DNA from: Parapedobacter deserti
Lineage (GTDB): Bacteria > Bacteroidota > Bacteroidia > Sphingobacteriales > Sphingobacteriaceae
Direction of reading: 5' to 3'
Assembly (NCBI RefSeq): GCF_042646065.1
Contig: NZ_JBHRTA010000016.1
Coordinates: forward strand, 124,001-188,000
DNA: 64,000 nt
Shown: one piece after another, positions 26,189-35,043 of the stretch
How the letters are laid out: each line of letters opens with the position of its first letter
How positions within the stretch are numbered: the first letter of the stretch is position 1
The notes under the pieces: generated by a model
Seen by the model: only the letters and a program-made list of their open reading frames with translations
What the model was told of the DNA's origin: nothing
Databases searched by the model: none
Made by a program: the position numbers and the translations under genes

Positions 26189-27619
26189 ATGGAAAAGGTT
26201 CAAAAAAGAACTAAAATCGTGGCCACCTTAGGGCCCGCATCAGCCAAGAAAGACGTATTAACCAGCATGATCGCTAAGGGCGTGGACGTATGCCGTCTTA
26301 ATTTTTCGCATGGCAGCCAAGAAGACCACCTCAATACGCTTCGTACCATACGCGAAATAGGCCAGGAACACCAGATCAACATCAGTATCTTAGCCGACCT
26401 TCAGGGCCCCAAGATCCGGATAGGCAAGATGAAGGAAGGCGGAGCCGTGTTACTTAATGGCTCGCAGTTGGAAATCACCACCAAAGAACAGATCGGCGAT
26501 GAAAGCCGCATTTATATTACTTATGAAAACTTTCCGCGAGACGTGAAAGAAGGGGAGATCATCCTGCTGGATGACGGCAAAATACAACTGCGCGTACTGC
26601 GCACCAACTTCAGTGATACGGTTTGGTGCGAGGTTGTTCATGGGGGCGTGCTTACTTCACGCAAAGGTGTAAACCTGCCCAATACGAAAGTATCTATCCC
26701 CAGCCTTACGGAAGAAGATCTGGACAACCTTAACTTTGTGCTCCAATATGACGTCGAGTGGATCGGCATGTCTTTTGTCCGGACAGCGGAAGATATTGTG
26801 AGGCTAAAGGAAATCATCGCATCAAAAGGCAAGTCTGCCCGCGTAATCGCCAAAATTGAAAAACCAGAGGCCATCGATAATATCGATGCTATCATTGCCG
26901 TTACGGATGGCATTATGGTCGCTCGCGGCGACCTCGGTGTGGAGATGCCCATGGAAGATGTTCCGGTGCTCCAAAAAATGATTGTAAAGAAATGCCGCAA
27001 TGCATCCAAACCGGTCATTATCGCTACGCAGATGCTGGAGAGCATGATCACCACGCCGCGTCCCACCCGTGCGGAAGTGAACGACGTGGCCAACTCTGTG
27101 CTTGACGGTGCGGATGCCGTTATGCTGAGCGGCGAAACGTCGGTCGGCGAGTTTCCCGAAATCGTGATCGAAACAATGAGCAAAATCATTGTGCATGTTG
27201 AAGAGACATCTTACCCTTACTACAGCCTCAAAAAGTCCGAGCATGACGCAGCATCTATGATCCCAGATGCCATCTGTGGATCCTCGGTGTACTTGGCTGA
27301 AAAAACCAATGCGTCGGCCATCGTAGCCATGACTTATTCAGGTTATACAGCGTTCGAAATATCCAGTTTCCGCCCCAACGCCGACATCTATATCTTTACC
27401 GGCAACCCGACCCTGCTTAACACATTGAGCCTGCTCTGGGGCGTCAAGACATTTTTCTATGACAAATTCGAGAGCACGGATGGAAGCATCCAGGATGTCA
27501 ATTCGCTGCTGAAAACGAAAAAACTGGTACAACCCGGGCAGATTGTCATCAACACCGCTTCGACGCCTTTGCATAAAAAGGGTAAGACGAATACCATTAA
27601 GGTAACAGCGGTAGAATAA
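26189..27619 (+). CDS. pyk: pyruvate kinase
   Basis: The 476-residue enzyme has the N-terminal TKIVATLGPAS, the substrate loop CRLNFSHGS, the active-site ADLQGPKIR and IAKIEKPEAI (catalytic lysine), and GDLGVEMP. It converts phosphoenolpyruvate and ADP to pyruvate and ATP in glycolysis. The C-terminal regulatory domain is complete. An A-rich stretch precedes the ATG instead of a Shine-Dalgarno sequence. It may be co-transcribed with the IPExxxVDY gene. Confidence 0.97.
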   Translation: MEKVQKRTKIVATLGPASAKKDVLTSMIAKGVDVCRLNFSHGSQEDHLNTLRTIREIGQEHQINISILADLQGPKIRIGKMKEGGAVLLNGSQLEITTKEQIGDESRIYITYENFPRDVKEGEIILLDDGKIQLRVLRTNFSDTVWCEVVHGGVLTSRKGVNLPNTKVSIPSLTEEDLDNLNFVLQYDVEWIGMSFVRTAEDIVRLKEIIASKGKSARVIAKIEKPEAIDNIDAIIAVTDGIMVARGDLGVEMPMEDVPVLQKMIVKKCRNASKPVIIATQMLESMITTPRPTRAEVNDVANSVLDGADAVMLSGETSVGEFPEIVIETMSKIIVHVEETSYPYYSLKKSEHDAASMIPDAICGSSVYLAEKTNASAIVAMTYSGYTAFEISSFRPNADIYIFTGNPTLLNTLSLLWGVKTFFYDKFESTDGSIQDVNSLLKTKKLVQPGQIVINTASTPLHKKGKTNTIKVTAVE

Positions 27620-27732
27620 GGATAGCACCCCGTGTTCGGCGTTCGGTAAAAACATTTGTAGGCCGTTAACGTTAAATACGGAGTAATACGTAATTGCATA
27701 CCGGCCGCAATATGCCGGAAAAAACAAGCTGA

Positions 27733-28452
27733 ATGATTGCCGAACGGTTGCGAACTAAAGCGCTTGCCCTTTTCTATGCCATTACCGGCGACGAGCGGGC
27801 CCACCTCATGCAGGTCATGGCCAACCGCCTGACCTATCTGGGATCCAAAGACCTGTTAAATCTGTACGCGGCGGCCAAGGCGGTGGAGCAGGCGCACATC
27901 GAAGGATTGTTTATCGAAACAGGATGCGCGCTCGGCGGGTCCTCCATCGCAATAGGTAAAGCGAAGGAAAAACACCGGCAATTCCGGATCTATGATGCCT
28001 TTGGGATGATTCCTCCACCTTCGGAGAAAGATGAGGGCGACGTACATGCGCGGTATGAAGAGATCAAAAGCGGAAAAGCAAGGGGGCTTGGAAACAATCA
28101 GTACTATGGGTATACGAATAACTTACTGGACGTAGTAACCGCCAACCTGACAGCGTTTGGTTTGCCCCCCGGAGAGAACAACATCTCGCTCATCAAAGGG
28201 TATTTTGAGGATACGCTTTACATCACGGAACCCGTTGCGTTCGCACATATCGACTGCGACTGGTATGCCTCTGTAATGAGCTGCCTGGTACAGATCGAAC
28301 CCAACTTGTCCATCGGTGGTAAAATCGTCCTGGATGATTATTACCAGTGGTCAGGCTGTCGCAAAGCGGTGGATGAGTATTTTAGCGATAAAAGCGGCTA
28401 TACGTTTACCACCAAAGGCAGAAAACTTCATGTAACGAAAACCGGCAACTAG
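27733..28452 (+). CDS. TylF/MycF-type class I SAM-dependent methyltransferase
   Basis: The 239-residue protein matches the macrocin O-methyltransferase (TylF) family: ETGCALGGSSIAIGKA is the SAM-binding region, and HIDCDWYASVMSCL with KIVLDDYYQWSGCRKAVDEY carries the metal-binding aspartates. Family members O-methylate sugars in natural products, but many homologues in Bacteroidota sit near glycan genes. No biosynthetic cluster surrounds this one, so the substrate is unknown. It lies 113 bp after pyk and converges with the small secreted protein gene. Confidence 0.85.
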   Translation: MIAERLRTKALALFYAITGDERAHLMQVMANRLTYLGSKDLLNLYAAAKAVEQAHIEGLFIETGCALGGSSIAIGKAKEKHRQFRIYDAFGMIPPPSEKDEGDVHARYEEIKSGKARGLGNNQYYGYTNNLLDVVTANLTAFGLPPGENNISLIKGYFEDTLYITEPVAFAHIDCDWYASVMSCLVQIEPNLSIGGKIVLDDYYQWSGCRKAVDEYFSDKSGYTFTTKGRKLHVTKTGN

Positions 28453-28464
28453 GCACAGCCGGCG

Positions 28465-28875
28465 TTACCGAGGCGGCCGCACGGTCGGTTTCTCGTTTTC
28501 TTTTTTACGCCAATAATCTTTCAACGCATTGCGTTGTTGTATGCTGTCCGACGGGCTGGGCACGCCGGCAGGCCCCCCATATACGTTTGGCATAGGGACA
28601 CAATCGTCGCCCAGGTACACATTGGGCATGGACACACAGTTATCCCCGCGATATGCGTTTGGCATGGGGTGGGTGGAAAACCTTGTGTCAACCGGCTTGG
28701 TGTTTCCCGTAGAATCCACCGTAAAATCCTTACTTTTATCCGAAAGCACCCAAAATAAAGTAGCCGCCTTGTCGCCGCGTAACACAGATGTTTGCCCTTT
28801 CTCGCGCTCTTTCTGGCCAAATACAACGGCAAAAGGACAAATCGTAATGGCCAGCGCAATCAAAAGCCTTTCCAT
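28465..28875 (-). CDS. small secreted protein with a 12-residue MPNxYxGDxC repeat
   Basis: The product is 136 residues and unrecognised. It has a signal peptide (about 1-21, ending VVFGQ), a short charged region, then three 12-residue units at about 71-106 (MPNAYRGDNCVS, MPNVYLGDDCVP, MPNVYGGPAGVP), and a basic C-terminus ending in prolines and arginines. The first two units each hold one cysteine; the third has none. ATG 28875 is chosen over 28920 because the TACTTTTG element at 28897-28904 implies transcription starts after 28920. It is divergent from the histidine kinase. Confidence 0.7.
   Translation of the reverse strand: MERLLIALAITICPFAVVFGQKEREKGQTSVLRGDKAATLFWVLSDKSKDFTVDSTGNTKPVDTRFSTHPMPNAYRGDNCVSMPNVYLGDDCVPMPNVYGGPAGVPSPSDSIQQRNALKDYWRKKENEKPTVRPPR
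28558..28665 (-). repeat. three tandem 36-bp coding repeats
   Basis: These encode the three MPNxYxGD-type 12-residue units. The copies have diverged in DNA, with the third unit the most altered. Confidence 0.75.
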
Positions 28876-28896
28876 GGTGTCAATAATTTGTTGTAT

Positions 28897-28904
28897 CAAA
28901 AGTA
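28897..28904 (-). promoter_or_regulatory. Bacteroidota -7 promoter element (TACTTTTG)
   Basis: TACTTTTG on the minus strand precedes the secreted repeat protein by 21 bases and fixes its start at ATG 28875. Confidence 0.6.
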
Positions 28905-28980
28905 AAGAAAAAAAGGGCAAACCCGTCCAACGCCCGGTGTTAAAATATGTTAAATGCTGCGCTTTGCCCTTAAGCTTGCG

Positions 28981-28988
28981 TATTTTTG
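28981..28988 (+). promoter_or_regulatory. Bacteroidota -7 promoter element of the histidine kinase (TATTTTTG)
   Basis: TATTTTTG matches the consensus; six bases separate it from ATG 28995. The predicted mRNA has a leader of about two bases or none. A possible TTG start at 28986 is inside the promoter and can be excluded. Confidence 0.6.
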
Positions 28989-28994
28989 TGTGGG

Positions 28995-30812
28995 ATGAAG
29001 CACAAAAGTATCGGATTGATTATTGGGTTGATGACAGTGGCCCTGTTGGGTGTGGTGGCCATGCAATATTTCTTTATCAGGCAGTCATACGTCCTGAAAG
29101 TGCAACTATTTGATGAATCCGTGAAGGCCGCGCTTAACGCAGTGGCCGCCAAAGCTGAGAAAAGGGAAATCATACAACTCGCCAAAACTCAACTAGAAAA
29201 CAAGGAGAAGCTGGAGCGTGAGCAGCGGAAGCTGGAGGAGCAGCTCCGGCTAAAGACGGAAATCGAACAGCTCCGCGAAAAACAAGCCGATCTCTTTGCG
29301 GCATTCAAGCAACAGGAGGAGGCATTGTATACGGAGTATGGATTTGTTATACCGATCGAAAGCAACGACTTTTATGAAACATACATCAAGGATCCGGCAA
29401 ACCGGACGTTAGTAGAGGTAGACCTGGGCTACAACTACATTATCGACGGCGCTATACAGCGCAACGACAATACTGCAAACATATATGCGATCAAGCGCAT
29501 ACCGATGCGCAAAGCTAAGGACGACAGCGTGAGGTACCTCGTTGTAGTCGGCACAAACTCTTTCGCCTCACGAAGCCTCAACTACGCGTATACCGTAAAA
29601 ACGCTCCCGCCGCGGCATGATCTGAAGCTAAAAAACGAAATCGCCCTCAAAGAACGGCGGCTTCAGTTGCTGCAGGCCAACACACTGTTGGATACCATCG
29701 CGATACTTAGCGGCAAGAACCCACAGCTTGTCAAAGACTACGCTGCCGAAATTGAACTGGCCAAACGCCCTTTGAGCCAGCGGATAGATGTCGCGTATAT
29801 TAAACGGGAGCTGGAAAAGGAATTGGGGAGCAGGGGCATCAAGTCTGCATTCAACCTTGAAATAAAGGACAAGAATACGACCTTATATTCCTTCGCCAAC
29901 TTTTTAGCGGAAGATCCCTCGACGATGAGTCTGTTTTCCACGGAGTTGTTCCGGGCAGACAATGAAAGCTCTTCCGGCCACCTTTCCGTGTACTTCCCCA
30001 ACAAAAACAACCTCGTCATGGGCAACATGGCCGTCATGCTGTTTTCGTCGGGAACCCTTTTGCTGGTGCTGATCGGTTGTTTTACCTATACAATTTTCAC
30101 TATGCTGCGCCAGAAGAAAATATCTGAGATGAAAACGGATTTCATCAACAACATGACCCATGAGTTCAAAACGCCGGTGGCCACCATCATGATTGCCAGC
30201 GAATCGCTGCGTGATCCTGAGATCGCCTCCGACCAAACCCGGGCGGCGCGCCTGGCAAACATCATCTATGACGAAAATGTGCGCTTGGGCAACCACATCG
30301 AGCGCGTGCTCAACATTGCCCGCCTTGAAAAGGACAATTTGAAACTGGAGCACCGTGACGTGGACATCAATGACCTGGCCCAAGCCGTAGTAGATAGCAT
30401 GGAGCTCCAATTGCAGAAGAACGGAGCCAAGGTGTATACACACCTTGATGCTACCAACGCAGTGGTCGTTGGAGACGAGTTGCACTTGTCCAATGTGCTG
30501 TTCAACTTGGTCGACAACGCGATCAAATACAGCAAGGATCACCCCGAAATCACCATCAGGACAAAAAACATCGGCAAACAGATACAAATTACGGTAGCGG
30601 ATAAGGGTATTGGGATGAGCCGGGACCAATTGTCCAAGATTTTTGACCAGTTTTACCGTATTCCTACCGGCAATCGGCACGACGTTAAAGGATTCGGACT
30701 TGGCCTGAGTTACGTCAGCGATATCGTGAAACGATGCGGCGGAAAGGTGCAGGTCAGAAGCGAAAAGGATAAAGGGACGACCTTTGATATCACGCTGCCC
30801 CTTAAAGGATAG
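28995..30812 (+). CDS. sensor histidine kinase (RprX-like)
   Basis: The 605-residue membrane sensor has an N-terminal membrane helix (about 8-28), an Arg/Glu/Lys coiled coil (about 55-105), a periplasmic sensory region to about 335, a second membrane helix (about 345-368), then the HisKA domain with phospho-acceptor His389 (NNMTHEFKTP), and an HATPase domain with the N box (LVDNAIKYSKD), GIGM and FGLGLSYV. It is like RprX of Bacteroides in build and in its pairing with an OmpR-type regulator 95 bp downstream. The signal is unknown. ATG 28995 is chosen because TTG 28986 falls inside the -7 element. Confidence 0.92.
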   Translation: MKHKSIGLIIGLMTVALLGVVAMQYFFIRQSYVLKVQLFDESVKAALNAVAAKAEKREIIQLAKTQLENKEKLEREQRKLEEQLRLKTEIEQLREKQADLFAAFKQQEEALYTEYGFVIPIESNDFYETYIKDPANRTLVEVDLGYNYIIDGAIQRNDNTANIYAIKRIPMRKAKDDSVRYLVVVGTNSFASRSLNYAYTVKTLPPRHDLKLKNEIALKERRLQLLQANTLLDTIAILSGKNPQLVKDYAAEIELAKRPLSQRIDVAYIKRELEKELGSRGIKSAFNLEIKDKNTTLYSFANFLAEDPSTMSLFSTELFRADNESSSGHLSVYFPNKNNLVMGNMAVMLFSSGTLLLVLIGCFTYTIFTMLRQKKISEMKTDFINNMTHEFKTPVATIMIASESLRDPEIASDQTRAARLANIIYDENVRLGNHIERVLNIARLEKDNLKLEHRDVDINDLAQAVVDSMELQLQKNGAKVYTHLDATNAVVVGDELHLSNVLFNLVDNAIKYSKDHPEITIRTKNIGKQIQITVADKGIGMSRDQLSKIFDQFYRIPTGNRHDVKGFGLGLSYVSDIVKRCGGKVQVRSEKDKGTTFDITLPLKG

Positions 30813-30879
30813 GGAAACATTTCATAAAAATCCGCTTAGCAGCCCCTTAACAAATCAGGAACAATGATCGCATACGAAA

Positions 30880-30887
30880 CATCTTTG
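30880..30887 (+). promoter_or_regulatory. possible -7 promoter element (CATCTTTG) of the response regulator
   Basis: It differs from TAnnTTTG at one position. It would let the regulator be transcribed separately from the kinase, 20 bases before its ATG. Confidence 0.35.
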
Positions 30888-30907
30888 CCGACAAAACAAA
30901 TTATTCT

Positions 30908-31597
30908 ATGAAAATTCTATTAGCCGAAGACGACCCCAACCTGGGCGACATCTTAAAAGACTATTTGGAGCTTAAGGGAAAATTTGAGGTTGTGCTCTGC
31001 AAAGATGGGGACGAGGGGCTCCGCCAGTTCAACAAGGAAAAATTTGACCTCTGCATTCTCGATGTCATGATGCCCCGCAAGGACGGATTCACACTGGGCA
31101 AGGAAATCCGTAAAATCAACGCCGACATACCCATCATTTTCGCTACCGCTAAAGGGATGATGGAAGACAAGTCCGAAGCTTTCGGTCTCGGTGGCGATGA
31201 CTATATCACCAAGCCATTCCGCGTGGAGGAGCTGCTGCTCCGCATCAATGCTTTGCTCAAACGGGCATCAAGGGAAAAGCAGGCCGAAGAAGAGTTTCCC
31301 GATAAATTCCGGATTGGCGACTACCACTTCGATTATGTTACCCAGCAGATTACCTACAACGGGCAACAGCAAAAGCTGTCGACCAAAGAAGCCGAACTGC
31401 TGCGGCTGCTCTGCCTCAAAAAAAATGACGTGCTTACCCGGGAAGAGGCCCTGCTCAAAATCTGGCATGACGATAATTACTTCAACGGCCGGAGTATGGA
31501 CGTATTCTTGAGCAAACTCCGTAAATACCTTCGCGATGACCCCAAAGTAGAAATCGTAAACGTGCATGGCAAGGGGTATAAGCTGTTGGTGAGTTAA
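30908..31597 (+). CDS. OmpR-family response regulator (RprY-like)
   Basis: The 229-residue protein has a receiver domain with acidic pocket (AEDD, residues 6-9), phosphorylated Asp52 (CILDVMMP), conserved Thr (FATAK) and Lys (TKPF), followed by a winged-helix DNA-binding domain ending VHGKGYKLL. It is the partner of the kinase immediately upstream. Targets cannot be read from this window; the metE riboswitch unit follows but has its own promoter. Confidence 0.95.
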   Translation: MKILLAEDDPNLGDILKDYLELKGKFEVVLCKDGDEGLRQFNKEKFDLCILDVMMPRKDGFTLGKEIRKINADIPIIFATAKGMMEDKSEAFGLGGDDYITKPFRVEELLLRINALLKRASREKQAEEEFPDKFRIGDYHFDYVTQQITYNGQQQKLSTKEAELLRLLCLKKNDVLTREEALLKIWHDDNYFNGRSMDVFLSKLRKYLRDDPKVEIVNVHGKGYKLLVS

Positions 31598-31598
31598 T

Positions 31599-31606
31599 TA
31601 TTTTTG
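31599..31606 (+). promoter_or_regulatory. Bacteroidota -7 promoter element of the SAM riboswitch-metE unit (TATTTTTG)
   Basis: It lies directly after the response-regulator stop codon. The start would be near 31611, giving a leader of about 210 bases with the riboswitch inside it. Confidence 0.6.
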
Positions 31607-31639
31607 CAAATTCCAATCCTAATTCCGATATTAGCCGCC

Positions 31640-31768
31640 GCTTATGGAGAAAGGCAGAGGGAATGGACCCTGTGAAGCCTTAGCAACCTGTCACCAGACA
31701 AGGTGCTAAATTCTACCCGCTGGTAGGCGGGAAAAATAAGCAGACACAACTCACCTTGTGCCCTCTCC
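31640..31768 (+). promoter_or_regulatory. SAM-I (S-box) riboswitch and its expression platform
   Basis: The S-box core is clear: AGAGGGAATGGACCC, GAAGCCTTAGCAACC and AAGGTGCTAAATTC. Helices: P1 GCTTAT/ATAAGC (31640-31645/31736-31741), P2 AAGGC/GCCTT (31651-31655/31677-31681), P3 ACCT-GTC/GAC-AGGT (31686-31692/31697-31704), P4 CCCGC/GCGGG (31716-31720/31727-31731). Downstream, CACCTTGT (31752-31759) is complementary to ACAAGGTG of the P3 strand (31698-31705), and TGCC plus TCTCC (31759-31768) to GGAGA and GGCA (31646-31656). Ligand-free folding could therefore break the aptamer. No U-run follows, so the mode of control is not settled. Confidence 0.9.
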
Positions 31769-31822
31769 CCAAAGCAATAGTAAACAGCGGTGTTGTAAAT
31801 TGTCATACTTTATTTATATCTC

Positions 31823-34144
31823 ATGTTAAAAACCAATAATTTGGGTTATCCGCGCATCGGAGCCTTACGCGAACTTAAGAAAGCTAATGAGGCCTATTGG
31901 GCAAAGAAGACCGGACGGGACGAGCTGCTTCAAGCCGCAAAAGCCATCCGGGAGAGCAATTGGAAGACCCAACAGGAGGCAGGCATAGACCTGATTCCTT
32001 CGAATGACTTTTCGTTCTACGACCAAGTTCTGGACCTCACGCTTACTGTTGGTGCAGTTCCCGCCCGCTATCAAGGGTTCACGCTGGAAGGAGCTTCTTC
32101 CTATAACCTTGATTTATATTTTGCGATGGCCCGCGGCTTTCAGCAAGATGGCTTGGACGTCACCGCCATGGAAATGACCAAATGGTTCGATACCAACTAC
32201 CATTACATTGTCCCCGAATTTGTTAAAGACCAGCAATTTCGGCTTACCTCCGAAAAGGCGGTCAGCGAATTTAATGAGGCAAAACAACTGGGCATCACCA
32301 CTAAGCCGGTGCTGATCGGCCCAATCACTTACTTATTATTGGGCAAAGAGAAAGAAGCCGGCTTCGATCGCCTCGACTTAATCGACCGCCTGTTGCCGGT
32401 ATACGAAGAAATTCTCGGCAAACTGGCCCAAGCGGGAGCTGAATGGGTACAGTTTGATGAGCCGTTCCTCGCGCTGGATATCGACGATAAGACACGCGCG
32501 CTTTACCAAGCGGTATACGGGCGTCTTGCCGCTGCAGCAAAGGGCAGCAAGCTCGTTGTCGCAACTTACTTTGAATCGTTGCGCGAAAACGCGCGTACCG
32601 CATTGAGTTTGCCCGTACAAGCGCTCCATATCGACCTGGTGCGCGGCGAAAACCAACTTAACGAATTGCTGAACAACGTGCCTGCCGGCCTTAGCTTGTC
32701 GCTTGGTGTGGTGGATGGTCGCAATATCTGGAAAAATGATTATGAGGCATCGCTCCAAAAGATCAAACAGGCAGTCGACGCGCTGGGTGCCGACCGGGTA
32801 TGGGTTGCTCCGTCCAGTTCGTTGCTGCACGTTCCGTTCGACCTGGATCTGGAAGATAACGAGCAGTCACTGCCGGCCGAGGTTAAAAACTGGCTTGCTT
32901 TTGCAAAACAAAAGCTTACGGAAGTAACCGACTTGGCCACATTGGCTACAGATGATGCTAGCAGCGCTGTTACAGCCCGTTTCGAGGCCAACCGCGACGC
33001 GCAGCAAAGCCGCCGCACCTCTTCCCTCATCCACCGCGACGATGTGAAAACGCGGGTAAAAAACATCACGGATGAAGACGCGAAGCGCACGAGCCCGTTT
33101 GCCGAGCGAAAGGCGAAACAACAGGCCCGGTTTAACCTGCCAGCATTCGCCACTACCACCATCGGCTCATTCCCACAGACAAGGGACGTACGCAAATGGC
33201 GTGCTGACCTCAAAAAGGGCGCGATTACACAACAAGAATACGATAGGCTTATCGCCGAAGAGACCGAGCGGACCATACGTCTGCAGGAAGAACTCGGCAT
33301 CGATGTGCTGGTGCACGGCGAGTTTGAGCGCAACGATATGGTGGAATACTTTGGCGAACAATTGTCCGGATATGCCTTTACCAAAAATGGCTGGGTACAG
33401 TCGTATGGCTCGCGCTGTGTGAAGCCGCCCATTATTTATGGCGATGTTTCCCGTCCGAATGATATGACCGTTTACTGGTCGGCTTACGCACAGACGCTCA
33501 CCGACCGTCCTGTAAAAGGCATGTTGACCGGCCCGGTAACCATTTTGCAATGGTCATTCGTGCGCAACGACCAACCGCGATCGGAAACCACGTATCAAAT
33601 TGCATTGGCTATCCTCGATGAGGTGCAGGCGCTGGAAAAAGCCGGTATCAAGATTATTCAGATCGACGAGCCCGCCATCCGCGAGGGACTGCCGCTACGT
33701 AAGGCCGATCACAAAGCCTACCTCGATTGGGCAGTCCGTGCGTTCCGCGTGTCTTCATCCAATGTGGAAGACGATACACAAATCCATACGCACATGTGTT
33801 ATTCGGAGTTCAACGACATCATCGAACACATCGCTGCCATGGATGCCGACGTAATTACCATTGAGACGTCGCGTTCGCAGATGGAACTACTCGATGCGTT
33901 TGCCAACTTCAACTATCCCAACGATATCGGCCCAGGGGTGTATGACATCCATTCACCGCGCGTGCCCAGCAAAGAAGAAATGGTAAAGCTGCTGGAAAAA
34001 GCGAAAGCCGTTATCCCGGCTGAACAGCTTTGGGTAAACCCCGACTGCGGACTGAAAACCCGCGCATGGCCTGAAACGAAAGCAGCGCTGGAAGCCATGG
34101 TTGAGGCTGCCAAGACGCTCCGCGGCGTAGCAGAAGCGGTGTAA
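31823..34144 (+). CDS. metE: cobalamin-independent methionine synthase
   Basis: The 773-residue protein has the duplicated MetE barrel. The C-terminal catalytic half contains FATTTIGSFPQT, IQIDEPAIREGLP, the zinc-ligand region HTHMCYSEF and VNPDCGLKTR with the second cysteine. It transfers a methyl group from 5-methyltetrahydrofolate polyglutamate to homocysteine. Control by the SAM-I riboswitch directly upstream fits end-product feedback. A strong intrinsic terminator follows 20 bp after the stop. Confidence 0.97.
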   Translation: MLKTNNLGYPRIGALRELKKANEAYWAKKTGRDELLQAAKAIRESNWKTQQEAGIDLIPSNDFSFYDQVLDLTLTVGAVPARYQGFTLEGASSYNLDLYFAMARGFQQDGLDVTAMEMTKWFDTNYHYIVPEFVKDQQFRLTSEKAVSEFNEAKQLGITTKPVLIGPITYLLLGKEKEAGFDRLDLIDRLLPVYEEILGKLAQAGAEWVQFDEPFLALDIDDKTRALYQAVYGRLAAAAKGSKLVVATYFESLRENARTALSLPVQALHIDLVRGENQLNELLNNVPAGLSLSLGVVDGRNIWKNDYEASLQKIKQAVDALGADRVWVAPSSSLLHVPFDLDLEDNEQSLPAEVKNWLAFAKQKLTEVTDLATLATDDASSAVTARFEANRDAQQSRRTSSLIHRDDVKTRVKNITDEDAKRTSPFAERKAKQQARFNLPAFATTTIGSFPQTRDVRKWRADLKKGAITQQEYDRLIAEETERTIRLQEELGIDVLVHGEFERNDMVEYFGEQLSGYAFTKNGWVQSYGSRCVKPPIIYGDVSRPNDMTVYWSAYAQTLTDRPVKGMLTGPVTILQWSFVRNDQPRSETTYQIALAILDEVQALEKAGIKIIQIDEPAIREGLPLRKADHKAYLDWAVRAFRVSSSNVEDDTQIHTHMCYSEFNDIIEHIAAMDADVITIETSRSQMELLDAFANFNYPNDIGPGVYDIHSPRVPSKEEMVKLLEKAKAVIPAEQLWVNPDCGLKTRAWPETKAALEAMVEAAKTLRGVAEAV

Positions 34145-34163
34145 TACCCGATCAACCCGATAC

Positions 34164-34197
34164 AGCCCCGCTACCCCTCCCGTAGTGGGGCTTTTTA
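34164..34197 (+). terminator. intrinsic terminator after metE
   Basis: AGCCCCGCTAC (34164-34174) pairs with GTAGTGGGGCT (34182-34192), an 11-bp stem with one G-U pair, followed by TTTTT. It ends the riboswitch-metE unit. Confidence 0.9.
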
Positions 34198-34287
34198 TAT
34201 CTCGGGCAAATGCCTCCCTTAGTCAGCAATATGTGTATCGTGAAAGGGGTCATACAGAAAGAGCGACAGACAACGCAAAATAAACGC

Positions 34288-34295
34288 TATCTTTG
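34288..34295 (+). promoter_or_regulatory. Bacteroidota -7 promoter element of trmD (TATCTTTG)
   Basis: Four bases (cccc) separate the element from ATG 34300, the same spacing as in purD and hisS; the mRNA should be leaderless. Confidence 0.65.
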
Positions 34296-34299
34296 CCCC

Positions 34300-34977
34300 A
34301 TGCGGTTCGACATCATCACGGTGCTTCCTGGCTTACTGGAAAGCCCTTTTGCCCATTCCATTTTGCAACGTGCGCAGAAAAAGGGGCTCTGCGAAATCGC
34401 GGTGCACAACCTGCGTGACTACGCCAATAACAAACACAAGAGCGTAGATGATTATCCTTATGGGGGAGGAAGCGGTATGGTGATGCAAATCGAACCTTTT
34501 GCGGCCTGTATCGAGCAGCTGCAGGCGGCGAGACCTTACAACGAAATCATCTTCATGACACCCGACGGGGAGACGCTCAATCAGACCATCGCCAATCACC
34601 TGTCTACAAAAGACAACATAATTATTTTATGCGGACATTATAAAGGCATCGATCAGCGCATCCGCGACCTCTACGTTACCCGTGAATTGTCCATCGGAGA
34701 CTACGTGCTTTCCGGGGGTGAGCTCCCGGCGGCAGTGCTCGTTGATGCCGTGGTCAGGCTGATCCCTGGGGTGCTTTCCGATGAAACATCCGCACTTTCG
34801 GACTCCTTTCAAGGCGGTTTGCTCGATGCTCCGGTATATACGCGCCCTGCCGACTGGCGGGGCCATAAGGTGCCCGGTGTGTTGCTCAGTGGCAACGAGG
34901 CGGCCATCAACCAGTGGCGCGATGAGCAGGCCATCGCCCGCACGAAAGCCCGTAGGCCGGATTTATTGGATGAGTGA
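34300..34977 (+). CDS. trmD: tRNA (guanine(37)-N1)-methyltransferase
   Basis: The product is 225 residues from ATG 34300, the family length. MRFDIITVLPGLLES, DDYPYGGGSGMVM, the SAM-binding knot motif LCGHYKGIDQRI and SIGDYVLSGGELPA are TrmD signatures. It methylates N1 of G37 in tRNAs reading CNN and GGG codons, preventing frameshifts. An in-frame extension to 34210 exists but lies upstream of the promoter and is not in the family. It stands alone here, without rpsP, rimM or rplS. Confidence 0.97.
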   Translation: MRFDIITVLPGLLESPFAHSILQRAQKKGLCEIAVHNLRDYANNKHKSVDDYPYGGGSGMVMQIEPFAACIEQLQAARPYNEIIFMTPDGETLNQTIANHLSTKDNIIILCGHYKGIDQRIRDLYVTRELSIGDYVLSGGELPAAVLVDAVVRLIPGVLSDETSALSDSFQGGLLDAPVYTRPADWRGHKVPGVLLSGNEAAINQWRDEQAIARTKARRPDLLDE

Positions 34978-35006
34978 CGATTTTTTTCCGTTTTTGGGAG
35001 GAAAGG

Positions 35007-35036
35007 TTTGTTTACTTAATTTTTTTTATAAATTTG
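35007..35036 (+). promoter_or_regulatory. Bacteroidota promoter (TTTG -33, TAAATTTG -7) of the trp leader
   Basis: TTTG at 35007-35010 and TAAATTTG at 35029-35036 are 18 bases apart. The predicted transcript start is near 35041, just before the leader-peptide gene. Confidence 0.7.
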
Positions 35037-35043
35037 CTGCCGT

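Noticed and set aside
34210..34299. N-terminal extension of TrmD
   Set aside because: It precedes the promoter at 34288 and follows the metE terminator closely; TrmD starts at MRFDIITV.
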